From assembly GCF_026409565.1 (NCBI RefSeq), contig NZ_CP112881.1, forward strand, positions 2,403,501 through 2,467,500: a stretch of 64,000 nt of DNA, read 5' to 3'. Within the stretch, counting starts at the first letter, position 1. Every line of letters begins with the position of its first letter. Below are positions 7,658-15,316 of this stretch, piece by piece. The notes beneath the pieces are model-generated. The model ran no database searches. It saw nothing but the letters and a program-made list of their open reading frames with translations, and was not told the DNA's origin. The stretch is from Sneathiella aquimaris. Lineage in GTDB: Bacteria; Pseudomonadota; Alphaproteobacteria; Sneathiellales; Sneathiellaceae. Made by a program: the position numbers and the translations under genes.

Positions 7658-8653
7658 TCAGTCTCCCGCCCCGAGCATCATAACATCACAACTCTCCGTT
7701 TTTGGGACAGGACAATATTCTACACCTTGAGGGATAATGATGAACTCTCCCTCACCGACAGTTTCATCCCGATCCCGGAATTTCATTGTCAACGTCCCCT
7801 TATGGACAAATATCATTTCATCCATCGAGGGATGATAAGACCAGTTTCCCTCATGCTCTATACGCTCCAGCCTGACCCGCATATTGTTCAATCGCCCCTC
7901 GATAACATCTGAAGAAGCCGCCGCCGCAGCACTAAACGATTGAGCAAGGCTCTGTTTTCGATAGGGAGAGATATGATCGTTGGTTTTTGCAACATCTTTC
8001 ATAATGGCACGAAGTTGTTTTTCCAGTCCCGGCTCATGACTGTACTGATCATTTAACGCAGCGGTACCGATCGTAAAACCAGCCCCACCAGCATCTTTAA
8101 TATCTTGAATACGCCCGCGATTATCAATGGAGCCCGCCATTATCACCGGTTTATCCGTTACTTTACAAACCGCCGTCATCAGCTTTTGAACATTTTCGCC
8201 TGATCGATAGGCCAGCAGGTCGAGGCCGTCCACCCCATCCTTTTGTGCCAGCCGCCGGGCATCCTCGGAAATCTCTTCAATCGTGCCCTCTAAAACGCTG
8301 GGATGCCCAACGATTTTACCCGGAAAGGGAAAATATTGGATCTCGCTGCCTTGTAAAAGAGGAAGGACATCGTCCACATGGGTCCCGCCCAACAAAATAT
8401 CAACACCAATTTCCAGCGCCGCTTTTGCCGATCTTATTTCGCTGGATTTATCCAGTGAGACAACTTCAAGATAACTTGTTGCACCCCCATCCTTAATGGC
8501 TTTATTCAACGTTTTCAACTGGTTAAAGGGCAGCCCCACATCCTTGAATCCGATATGATGGATCCCTTCATTAAGCGCCGTTTGCAAATGAAGCCGGGCG
8601 TCCGTCACGGTTTTATCATCGCGCGTAAGCATAAAGATAAATCGGAGTCCCAC
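7658..8653 (-). CDS. TIM-barrel protein fused to a C-terminal cupin
   Basis: 331 residues. Residues 1-230 look like a small phosphate-binding TIM barrel: FIFMLTRDD, HIGFKDVGLP, LEVVS, GVDILLGGTHV, FPFPGKIVGHPSVLEG, GVDGLDLLAYR, PVIMAGSID, GAGFTIGTAAL. Relatives in databases often carry a misleading label such as 4-hydroxythreonine-4-phosphate dehydrogenase; I do not trust that name. Residues 240-331 are a cupin (HEGNWSYHPSMDEMIFVHKGTLTM, GEGEFIIIPQGVEYCPVP) with H, E and later residues that could bind metal. The fusion suggests the cupin acts on, or senses, the barrel's product. GTG start with GGGGAAAG upstream. It faces the RpiR gene tail to tail and is divergent from the gamma-glutamyltransferase. 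Function unknown. Confidence 0.75.
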   Translation of the reverse strand: MGLRFIFMLTRDDKTVTDARLHLQTALNEGIHHIGFKDVGLPFNQLKTLNKAIKDGGATSYLEVVSLDKSSEIRSAKAALEIGVDILLGGTHVDDVLPLLQGSEIQYFPFPGKIVGHPSVLEGTIEEISEDARRLAQKDGVDGLDLLAYRSGENVQKLMTAVCKVTDKPVIMAGSIDNRGRIQDIKDAGGAGFTIGTAALNDQYSHEPGLEKQLRAIMKDVAKTNDHISPYRKQSLAQSFSAAAAASSDVIEGRLNNMRVRLERIEHEGNWSYHPSMDEMIFVHKGTLTMKFRDRDETVGEGEFIIIPQGVEYCPVPKTESCDVMMLGAGD

Positions 8654-8830
8654 TGGTCTTTCCCCTTGATACTGGCGTTGCTGAAGTTCGGATCAATTTA
8701 CGATCGTCCCTGTAAATATCGTCACTGACGCGAAGATTGTACATTTTATTTTTCCGCACTAATATCCTCAAACAAACTTTGTTTTCGCTTTTTTGTTTCC
8801 CGTCCCACTCTTCACCTCATGAGGCTTAAT

Positions 8831-10579
8831 ATGCGTATATTCGCTCGAAAAACCATCTTGGTAGCCTTTTGCAGCCTATCGATGATGACATCCTTTACGG
8901 TCGCACAGGAAACTGTCCAACCAGAGGCGACAACTGCCCTTACACAGAAACAATCTGTTAAGGCCAAGAAGTTCATGATTTCAGCCGCCAACCCTATTGC
9001 TGTTCAAATCGGTTATGAAGTTTTGGAATGGGGGGGAACCGCGGCGGACGCGGCTGTCGCTGTTCAATTTGCTCTTAATCTGGTGGAACCTCAAAGTTCT
9101 GGCATCGGCGGCGGGGCTTTTCTTGTTTATTGGGACGCGAAAAACCGAAAATTGACAACATTTGACGGGCGGGAAAAAGCGCCCTCGGCGGCAACACCTG
9201 ATTATTGGATGGGCGACGATAACAAGCCAATAAGCTGGTTTAAAGCCGTCGTTGGCGGACGGTCCGTCGGCGTCCCAGGCACTTTGAAATTAATGGAAAC
9301 CGTCCATCGAAAATACGGCAATCAGAAATGGGGTGACCTCTTGGAGCCAACGAGAAAACTGGCTGATGGTGGCTTTCAGGTATCGCCGCGCCTTGCTGCA
9401 CTGATCGATAAAAGCAAAGGTAAGCGTCAGTTGGATGCGTTTGCAAAAACTCGCGCCTATTTCTTTGATAAAGAGGGGGCGCCGTTGAAAGCAGGATATC
9501 TGCTTCGTAATCCAGAATTTGCAAAGACGATCTCCCTCATTCAAAAAGAAGGAGCGACAGCCTTTTATGAAGGAACGATCGCGGCAGACATTGTTGAGGC
9601 CGTCAAAACAGAAGTAAACGGCGGCATTTTGACCCTTGCGGATTTGAAGAATTACACTGTCGTCGAGAGAGCGCCGGCCTGTGCGCCTTACCGGCAGTAT
9701 GAAGTTTGTGGCATGGGCCCTCCGTCATCTGGCGCACTGACGGTTGGTCAAATTCTCAATATTCTGTCCAATTTTGATCTTCCGAACATGGGCCCCGGAC
9801 TGGAAAGCGCCCATTTATATCTGGAAGCTGCCCGGCTCGCCTATGCTGACAGAGGCCTGTATATGGCGGACTCCGATTTCGTGAAAATGCCAGAAGGACT
9901 GCTGGATACAACCTATCTGAAAAGCCGCGCGGCCCTGATTGACCCACTAAAATCCATGGGCAAGGCAGAGGCAGGAACACCCCCTTGGAAAGAGACCGCT
10001 CTTCGCTCTCCAGACACACAACTGGAGCGGCCCGGCACCAGCCACATTTCAATTGTCGACGAATATGGAAATGTTGTCTCGTTAACGACAACCATTGAAA
10101 CTGGCTTTGGCTCTCGGGTTATGACCAATGGCTTCTTGCTCAATAACGAACTGACCGATTTCTCAAGGACCCCTGAAAAAGATGGTAAGGTCATTGCGAA
10201 CCGCGTCGAGGGCGACAAACGGCCCCGGTCCTCTATGGCACCGACCATTGTCCTGAAGGATGGTCAACCTGTTCTTGCTATCGGCTCCCCCGGTGGGTCC
10301 CGCATCATCAATTATGTTGCCCATTCTATTATCAGAATTCTCGATTGGAACATGGATCCGCAAGAAGCGTTAAACTACCCGCATATTGTGAACCGGAACG
10401 GCACCACGGACATTGAAGAAAACACCCATGCACAGAAAATGGTTCCTGAACTGGAAGCCAAGGGTCACAAAGTCGCTGTCAAAGATTTAAACTCTGGATT
10501 GCATGCCATCCTGATGCAGGACGGCCTATTGGTCGGTGCCGCTGATCCGCGCCGTGAAGGCGTTGTGATGGGCGATTGA
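8831..10579 (+). CDS. ggt: Gamma-glutamyltransferase, periplasmic
   Basis: 582 residues from ATG 8831, chosen because GAGG lies six bases upstream; the in-frame ATG at 8819 lacks a site. A Sec signal peptide (RKTILVAFCSLSMMTSFTVAQ) exports it. The proenzyme is normally cleaved autocatalytically before a threonine; here the motif GTSHISIVD gives Thr403 as the new N-terminus of the small subunit. EPQSSGIGGGAF and the GSPGGSRII substrate loop are conserved. It hydrolyses or transfers gamma-glutamyl groups from glutathione and other gamma-glutamyl amides in the periplasm. Beside an N-formylglutamate amidohydrolase and a TRAP transporter, it may release an amino compound for uptake. Length is normal for the family. 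Confidence 0.93.
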   Translation: MRIFARKTILVAFCSLSMMTSFTVAQETVQPEATTALTQKQSVKAKKFMISAANPIAVQIGYEVLEWGGTAADAAVAVQFALNLVEPQSSGIGGGAFLVYWDAKNRKLTTFDGREKAPSAATPDYWMGDDNKPISWFKAVVGGRSVGVPGTLKLMETVHRKYGNQKWGDLLEPTRKLADGGFQVSPRLAALIDKSKGKRQLDAFAKTRAYFFDKEGAPLKAGYLLRNPEFAKTISLIQKEGATAFYEGTIAADIVEAVKTEVNGGILTLADLKNYTVVERAPACAPYRQYEVCGMGPPSSGALTVGQILNILSNFDLPNMGPGLESAHLYLEAARLAYADRGLYMADSDFVKMPEGLLDTTYLKSRAALIDPLKSMGKAEAGTPPWKETALRSPDTQLERPGTSHISIVDEYGNVVSLTTTIETGFGSRVMTNGFLLNNELTDFSRTPEKDGKVIANRVEGDKRPRSSMAPTIVLKDGQPVLAIGSPGGSRIINYVAHSIIRILDWNMDPQEALNYPHIVNRNGTTDIEENTHAQKMVPELEAKGHKVAVKDLNSGLHAILMQDGLLVGAADPRREGVVMGD

Positions 10580-10581
10580 GG

Positions 10582-11346
10582 TTACTTTTTTGTCCCGGCG
10601 ATCTGTCGTTCCATGATCCGCTGAAATAACTGGGGAGACAGGCGATTGATCCACCACGCAAATTTTGCCACTCGGCCGACCAGTATCATTGGCTGTTTTT
10701 TGGCAAAGCCTTTCAGGATTGCGCGCGCAGCCGTGTCCGGGTCCATATAGTCTTTACCATCTGTTGCGGACCCGGGCCTTGCAATGCCCTCTTCTGTAGT
10801 TTCAGAGTGCCCGATATTGGTTGCAATAAACGAAGGAGCCGCGATTAAGACAGACGATCCGTTTTCTCTCTCCTCTGACCGAAGGGATTTAAAAAACCCT
10901 TCCAAGGCATGTTTGGAGGCGGCATAGGCCGTGCGATGATATAAAGGCGTAAAGCCGGCAACCGAAGAAATAACCAGATGGGTTCCTTTGGCAATCCGCA
11001 CCGCCTCTAAAAAGTGTCTGGCCATGGACACCGCTGCGAAATAATTGACATCGAACACTGCTTTTTGGCTGTCTTCTGTAGATTGATCAAAGGCCATGAT
11101 CTGTGTGACGCCAGCGTTATAAATGATCAAATCAAGGGATCGGTGTTTTTCCAAAACCCGGTTCGCTGTTTTCTTTAAATTTTCGGGGTCGGTCAAGTCA
11201 CAGGCAATGGGCCACAGCGTATCACTTTCGCACAAACTGTTTATATCCAGATCCAACGCGATCACCCGCCAGTTCGCCAATTGCAACTGCCGGATCAGGG
11301 CTTTTCCCAACCCGCCAGCTCCCCCTGAAATCAACGCCGTTTTCAT
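10582..11346 (-). CDS. Short-chain dehydrogenase/reductase
   Basis: 254 residues. Rossmann motif SGGAGGLG near the N-terminus, DLDIN at the end of strand 2 (acidic, suggesting NAD preference), NAG motif (IIYNAGVT) and the catalytic Y-A-A-S-K (YxxxK) with an upstream SS. The start ATG overlaps the stop of the epimerase gene (ATGA), so it is translationally coupled; the longer GTG-started form would only add seven residues. It is the last gene of a four-gene operon with a flavin monooxygenase. It probably oxidises or reduces a hydroxyl or keto group of the same substrate; which one is unknown. It stops three bases from the ggt stop codon on the opposite strand. Confidence 0.88.
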   Translation of the reverse strand: MKTALISGGAGGLGKALIRQLQLANWRVIALDLDINSLCESDTLWPIACDLTDPENLKKTANRVLEKHRSLDLIIYNAGVTQIMAFDQSTEDSQKAVFDVNYFAAVSMARHFLEAVRIAKGTHLVISSVAGFTPLYHRTAYAASKHALEGFFKSLRSEERENGSSVLIAAPSFIATNIGHSETTEEGIARPGSATDGKDYMDPDTAARAILKGFAKKQPMILVGRVAKFAWWINRLSPQLFQRIMERQIAGTKK

Positions 11347-12281
11347 AAGCCCGCCTGCTTTTTCCACAACACAAATACCTGTTCACTGGTGAGTTCCGGG
11401 GTATATCCAAATTCTTCCTTCAGCTTAGTATTATCCAGAACCGGACGGTATTGAAGGAACCGTACTTGCTCAGGACCGTATCGTGACAAGCCAATGGGGC
11501 GGGCGATCCCTAAGCCGAGCTTTAAGAGCCAGGAAGGTACACGGCGTATTCTCTTGCCTAATATTCGCCCAAGGTCACTCACCCCTAGCGCGCCATCCCC
11601 AGCGACATTAAATATTCCGCACGCACCATCGGTCGCAGCCCGGATCAGGATACGCGCCAAATCCTGTGTCCAAATAAAAACAAAGGGACTTTCATATCCT
11701 GAAAGACCAAGCAAGGGGTCTTTCTTAAACAACGCCGTTATCTGATTGTCTGTTTCGGCCCCCAGAATAGTCCCCACGCGCAAAATCACCTGCTGTAAAT
11801 CCGGCGACTGTGAACGCGCCTCTGCCAGCATTTCCTCAACAAGCCTCTTGTGATGTGCATAAGCGAATTCAGAATTTCCTCGAATTGGATCCTCCTCTTT
11901 CAACGGCACAGAATTATCGGCATGATAGCCATAAGCCGCCCCCGATGACGTAACAACCAAACGCTGAACCTTGTACTTGATTGCTGCCTCCAGCACACGC
12001 CGGGTGCCGCCCACATCCACGCCATAGGCCAGACGATCAGTCATTCCTTTAGGCGGTGATACAATAGACGCCAGATGAAGGATCACATCCGGGCGTTCCT
12101 CGCCAATAACGTGCTCAACCTCCGGCGACGTGACATCCATTTTCCGAAACCGGATGGGATCGGGCAACGTCGAAACAGGAACAATATCGGTGGCAATAAT
12201 CTGAATTTCGTGGGATTGCGTCCATTCCGTCAAAACAGCGCGGCCCACCAGTCCGGCAGCACCGGTAATCAAAACCTTCAT
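11343..12281 (-). CDS. NAD-dependent epimerase/dehydratase (extended SDR)
   Basis: 312 residues starting at the ATG with GGAGG seven bases upstream. GAAGLVGRAV is the nucleotide-binding TGxxGxxG-type motif, and YAHHK supplies the YxxxK catalytic pair. HLASIVSPP and VTSSGAAYG are typical of the extended SDR fold. It resembles the group of NAD(P)-dependent dehydrogenases acting on steroid, terpenoid or sugar-like substrates. Both ends overlap neighbouring genes by ATGA, so it sits in the middle of a strictly coupled operon. Exact substrate cannot be read. Confidence 0.85.
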   Translation of the reverse strand: MKVLITGAAGLVGRAVLTEWTQSHEIQIIATDIVPVSTLPDPIRFRKMDVTSPEVEHVIGEERPDVILHLASIVSPPKGMTDRLAYGVDVGGTRRVLEAAIKYKVQRLVVTSSGAAYGYHADNSVPLKEEDPIRGNSEFAYAHHKRLVEEMLAEARSQSPDLQQVILRVGTILGAETDNQITALFKKDPLLGLSGYESPFVFIWTQDLARILIRAATDGACGIFNVAGDGALGVSDLGRILGKRIRRVPSWLLKLGLGIARPIGLSRYGPEQVRFLQYRPVLDNTKLKEEFGYTPELTSEQVFVLWKKQAGL

Positions 12282-13180
12282 CGTGCTGCCTCCGACCGGG
12301 AAAACAGATACGCCAATGCCAATCCCGAAATTGCGTGCCAGATTCCCCAAAAAGCGGCAACAACGGCCATCCCGCCCAAACCATCAAAAAAGGCAAAGAT
12401 GAGCACCAGTCCCAACGCTGAATTCTGAATGCCTGTTTCAATTGTAACAGCGCGCCGGTCAAAGGGTGATAATTGTCCAAGGGTGGCCGTTATCCACCCC
12501 CCACCCAAGGCCAGCGAATTGTGCAAAATAACCAAAGCGGCGACCGCCCCGGCAAATTTCACAAAAAATTCCCAGTTCACCGCCAGCGCGATGACAACAA
12601 AACTTACGAAAATTGCCATAGAAACCCATTGCAAAGGGCGGCGCAAACGGGCGCTAAAGTCAGGAGCCCGTCCGTTCAGCTGCACACCAAGAAACAACGG
12701 CAACACCAGCATAAAGCAAACGGTAATGCCGATTTGCACTGGATCGAGAGTTGTTTTTCGCAAAATTTCTTCGGTTGGCCCATACAAGCCGCCCCAAAAA
12801 GCAATATTTATGGGCGTCAGCAAGATCGCAGCAATTGTCGCAACCCCTGTCATCGAAACGGACAGTGCCGCGTTCCCACCAGCACGATGCGTAATGAAGT
12901 TAGAGATGTTCCCCCCCGGACACGCTGCAACCAGTATCAATCCAAGCGCAATGGACGGGCTGGGCTGTATTAGCCAGACCATTCCGAAGGTTAGAACCGG
13001 CAATATGAAAAATTGAGAAAACAATCCCACAAGAAGGGGTTTTGGGGCCCGGCGCAGCCGATGAAAATCATCTGGGGTCAGGTCCAACGCCACCGAGAAC
13101 ATAACAATTGCCAGAATAGCGTTTAGCAAGGTTAGGGATTGTGGACTGAAATTCAAAAGTACATCATCAATACCGGTCAT
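12278..13180 (-). CDS. Bile acid:sodium symporter (BASS) family transporter
   Basis: 300 residues, about nine or ten membrane helices. Conserved BASS features are PLLVGLFSQFFILPVLTF, the unwound-helix motif AACPGGNISN and GIQNSALGLVLI (the GxQN crossover motif). These proteins are sodium-coupled importers of organic anions (bile acids, pantoate and others). ATG start overlaps the stop of the flavin monooxygenase (ATGA). In this operon it probably brings in, or exports, the compound handled by the monooxygenase and two dehydrogenases. Confidence 0.88.
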   Translation of the reverse strand: MTGIDDVLLNFSPQSLTLLNAILAIVMFSVALDLTPDDFHRLRRAPKPLLVGLFSQFFILPVLTFGMVWLIQPSPSIALGLILVAACPGGNISNFITHRAGGNAALSVSMTGVATIAAILLTPINIAFWGGLYGPTEEILRKTTLDPVQIGITVCFMLVLPLFLGVQLNGRAPDFSARLRRPLQWVSMAIFVSFVVIALAVNWEFFVKFAGAVAALVILHNSLALGGGWITATLGQLSPFDRRAVTIETGIQNSALGLVLIFAFFDGLGGMAVVAAFWGIWHAISGLALAYLFSRSEAAR

Positions 13181-14493
13181 GACGCAGCCCCTTTTAGCGT
13201 CTCGATCCATCCAGTCACCGCATTACGATATGTTGCTTTATCGACATAATAGGCCATGCGCGGTAAATCGAGATAAGCCATACCGCCTGTAGCCCGTTCA
13301 AATCCTGAAGATTTCTTTTCTTTTAAGGCATTGGCGGCCGCGGTCCCCTCTTGCAGTCCCTTGAGGTAGCGACCCACCATTTCAGCTTGCTCATGGCGCC
13401 CCTGCCAACCCAAACCGCTTGCTTCAACCATGCCTAAAACGAATAAGTCATCCCGCACCGGATGGAAGCAATTTAGATATAAATGCGGCGCATCATTCTT
13501 CCAATTCAGGTATTTTTTTTCGATAAACGGGTAATGCAATTTATACCCCGTCGCCGTCAGGATCATATCATAATCGCTGACACTACCATCCTTGAAGAAA
13601 ACTGATTTCCCCTCAACTCTTTCAATGTCTGGCCTAATATTTATATCCCCGTGACCCGCATGATACAGCACCAGGGAATTTACAATCGGATGGCTTTCAT
13701 AAAGTTTGTAGGTCGGTTTAGGGAACCCGTATTTCTGCGGATTTCCGACAAACCAGCTGAGGATAAGTTGATCAATCGGACGCTTTAACCACATGGGAAG
13801 TTTAATCATACCCCCCAGCGTATCCGCAGGTTTTCCAAATACATATTTTGGCACGAAATAATAACCGCGACGCATGGACAGATCACAGCTTTTGCCGTGA
13901 TGAATAGCGTCCACAGCAATATCGCAACCAGAATTACCCGCGCCAACAATCAAGACTCGCTTGTCTTTGAATTGCTCCGGGTACCGGTAAGAGCACGAAT
14001 GTATGATCTCGCCCGCGAAATCACCCGAAAATTCAGGGTTATTCGGTTCAGAAAGCGTCCCGTTTGCAATCAGCACTCCATCAAAAACCGCGTCTGCTGC
14101 CGTCCCGCCTGTTTGCCAACCGACCCGCCATCCGTCGCCGTTTTTACCAACAGGCTCGACGCGGGTAACTTCTGTGCCAAAAAGATAATTGTCCCGTAAC
14201 TTATAATGATCTGCAAAAGCCTGAAAATATGATTTCATTTCTCGATGAGATGGATATTCTGCGGCTTCTTCAGGCATGGGGAAGTCAGAAAACTCCGTCA
14301 TTTTTTTTGAAGAAATCAAATGCGCCGTTTCGTACATCGTCGATTTGGGAGCTTCAATATCCCACAAACCACCCACATCCGTATGCAATTCAAACCCTTG
14401 AAATTCGATCCCCAATTCCGATAGTATTTTGGCCATTGCCAAGCCCATCGGCCCTGCACCAATCAGGGCGTATTTTTTATTTTTTTTGTTCAT
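13177..14493 (-). CDS. Flavin-containing monooxygenase (FMO/BVMO type)
   Basis: 438 residues. The FAD motif GAGPMG (residues 12-17) and the NADPH motif GAGNSG are in the expected order. Between them lies F-A-G-x3-H-x3-Y, an exact match to the FMO identifying sequence FxGxxxHxxx(Y/F). The family inserts one oxygen into N- or S-containing compounds or performs Baeyer-Villiger oxidation. It is the first gene of the four-gene operon and is divergent from a TetR regulator 73 bp away. GGAGG sits just before the ATG. The operon partners (SDR, epimerase, BASS transporter) point to a ketone- or alcohol-containing terpenoid or steroid-like substrate more than to trimethylamine, but that is inference. 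Confidence 0.88.
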   Translation of the reverse strand: MNKKNKKYALIGAGPMGLAMAKILSELGIEFQGFELHTDVGGLWDIEAPKSTMYETAHLISSKKMTEFSDFPMPEEAAEYPSHREMKSYFQAFADHYKLRDNYLFGTEVTRVEPVGKNGDGWRVGWQTGGTAADAVFDGVLIANGTLSEPNNPEFSGDFAGEIIHSCSYRYPEQFKDKRVLIVGAGNSGCDIAVDAIHHGKSCDLSMRRGYYFVPKYVFGKPADTLGGMIKLPMWLKRPIDQLILSWFVGNPQKYGFPKPTYKLYESHPIVNSLVLYHAGHGDINIRPDIERVEGKSVFFKDGSVSDYDMILTATGYKLHYPFIEKKYLNWKNDAPHLYLNCFHPVRDDLFVLGMVEASGLGWQGRHEQAEMVGRYLKGLQEGTAAANALKEKKSSGFERATGGMAYLDLPRMAYYVDKATYRNAVTGWIETLKGAAS

Positions 14494-14566
14494 CCATCCT
14501 CCCGGTTGATGATTAGATTGAACAATTGTATAACATTAGGCAAGTGTTTTTTAGCAGGAGAGATTT
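14494..14566. promoter_or_regulatory. Divergent promoter region of the monooxygenase operon and TetR gene
   Basis: Seventy-three bases between two divergent starts must hold both promoters. AACAATTGTATAAC (14520-14534 region) contains a CAATTG palindrome and an AT-rich stretch resembling a -10 element, a plausible operator core for the TetR protein. Nothing stronger is visible. Confidence 0.4.
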
Positions 14567-15232
14567 TTGTCATCCCCCAGAAAAAGAGCCCCCTCAGCCC
14601 GATCCTTGGAAACAAAAAGGCGCATTCTGGACGCCGCCGAGCGCATTTTTTCGGAAAAAGGGTATGATGGCTCTAACTTACGAGAAATAGCCACGCTTGC
14701 GGATGTCCCCGTTGGATTGGTCCAACATCATGGTGGGAACAAGGAAGAGCTGTTTGCCAAAACAGTAAAGCGTCGCGCAGAAGAACTATCGGACATTCGA
14801 GTACGGGAACTGGAAAAACTAAAACAGACTGGGGAATTGTCAGTTCGAACCATCATGGACTGTTTTCTAAGGACCCATTTCAAAATGCTGACGCAGGATG
14901 GGCCGCACTGGCTTTATTACGGGCGGTTGATTGCCCATGTCTCAGCCAATCCAAAATGGCAGCCCCTTGCCTCGGAATGCTTTGATCCGACAACCCATTT
15001 ATTTTTGGACGAAATACTAAAGCTCTACCCGCTTACTGTTCGCTCTCGCGTGGCGACAGGCCAGATTTATTCCGTCGCCGCGCTGCTGGCCTTTTTCAAC
15101 GCAAGCTGGCGAATTGAGAGCTTGAGTCCCGGAACCACCGAAATGGATATCGAAGATATGATTGATTTTTGTGTCGCCGGCATGGAAGCTCTTTTAACAA
15201 AGCAGTCTGGGCATATAAACCACATTTTATAG
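14567..15232 (+). CDS. TetR/AcrR family regulator
   Basis: 221 residues. N-terminal helix-turn-helix: ETKRRILDAAERIFSEKGYDG, then LADVPVGLVQHHGGNKEELF. The C-terminal helical part resembles TetR_C domains that bind hydrophobic ligands. The TTG start is supported by AGGAG six bases upstream; no alternative start sits near a binding site. It is divergent from the FMO-BASS-epimerase-SDR operon and is its likely repressor. The recognition helix (HHGGNK in place of the more common YYHFGSK) is slightly unusual. Confidence 0.85.
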   Translation: MSSPRKRAPSARSLETKRRILDAAERIFSEKGYDGSNLREIATLADVPVGLVQHHGGNKEELFAKTVKRRAEELSDIRVRELEKLKQTGELSVRTIMDCFLRTHFKMLTQDGPHWLYYGRLIAHVSANPKWQPLASECFDPTTHLFLDEILKLYPLTVRSRVATGQIYSVAALLAFFNASWRIESLSPGTTEMDIEDMIDFCVAGMEALLTKQSGHINHIL

Positions 15233-15316
15233 ATAAATTCCCCTTCTGTGCTTTGCCTGTATTCCTGGATGATGTAGAAACCAAACCATGGGAATTAGTC
15301 GTTAAGGGGCGCATGT

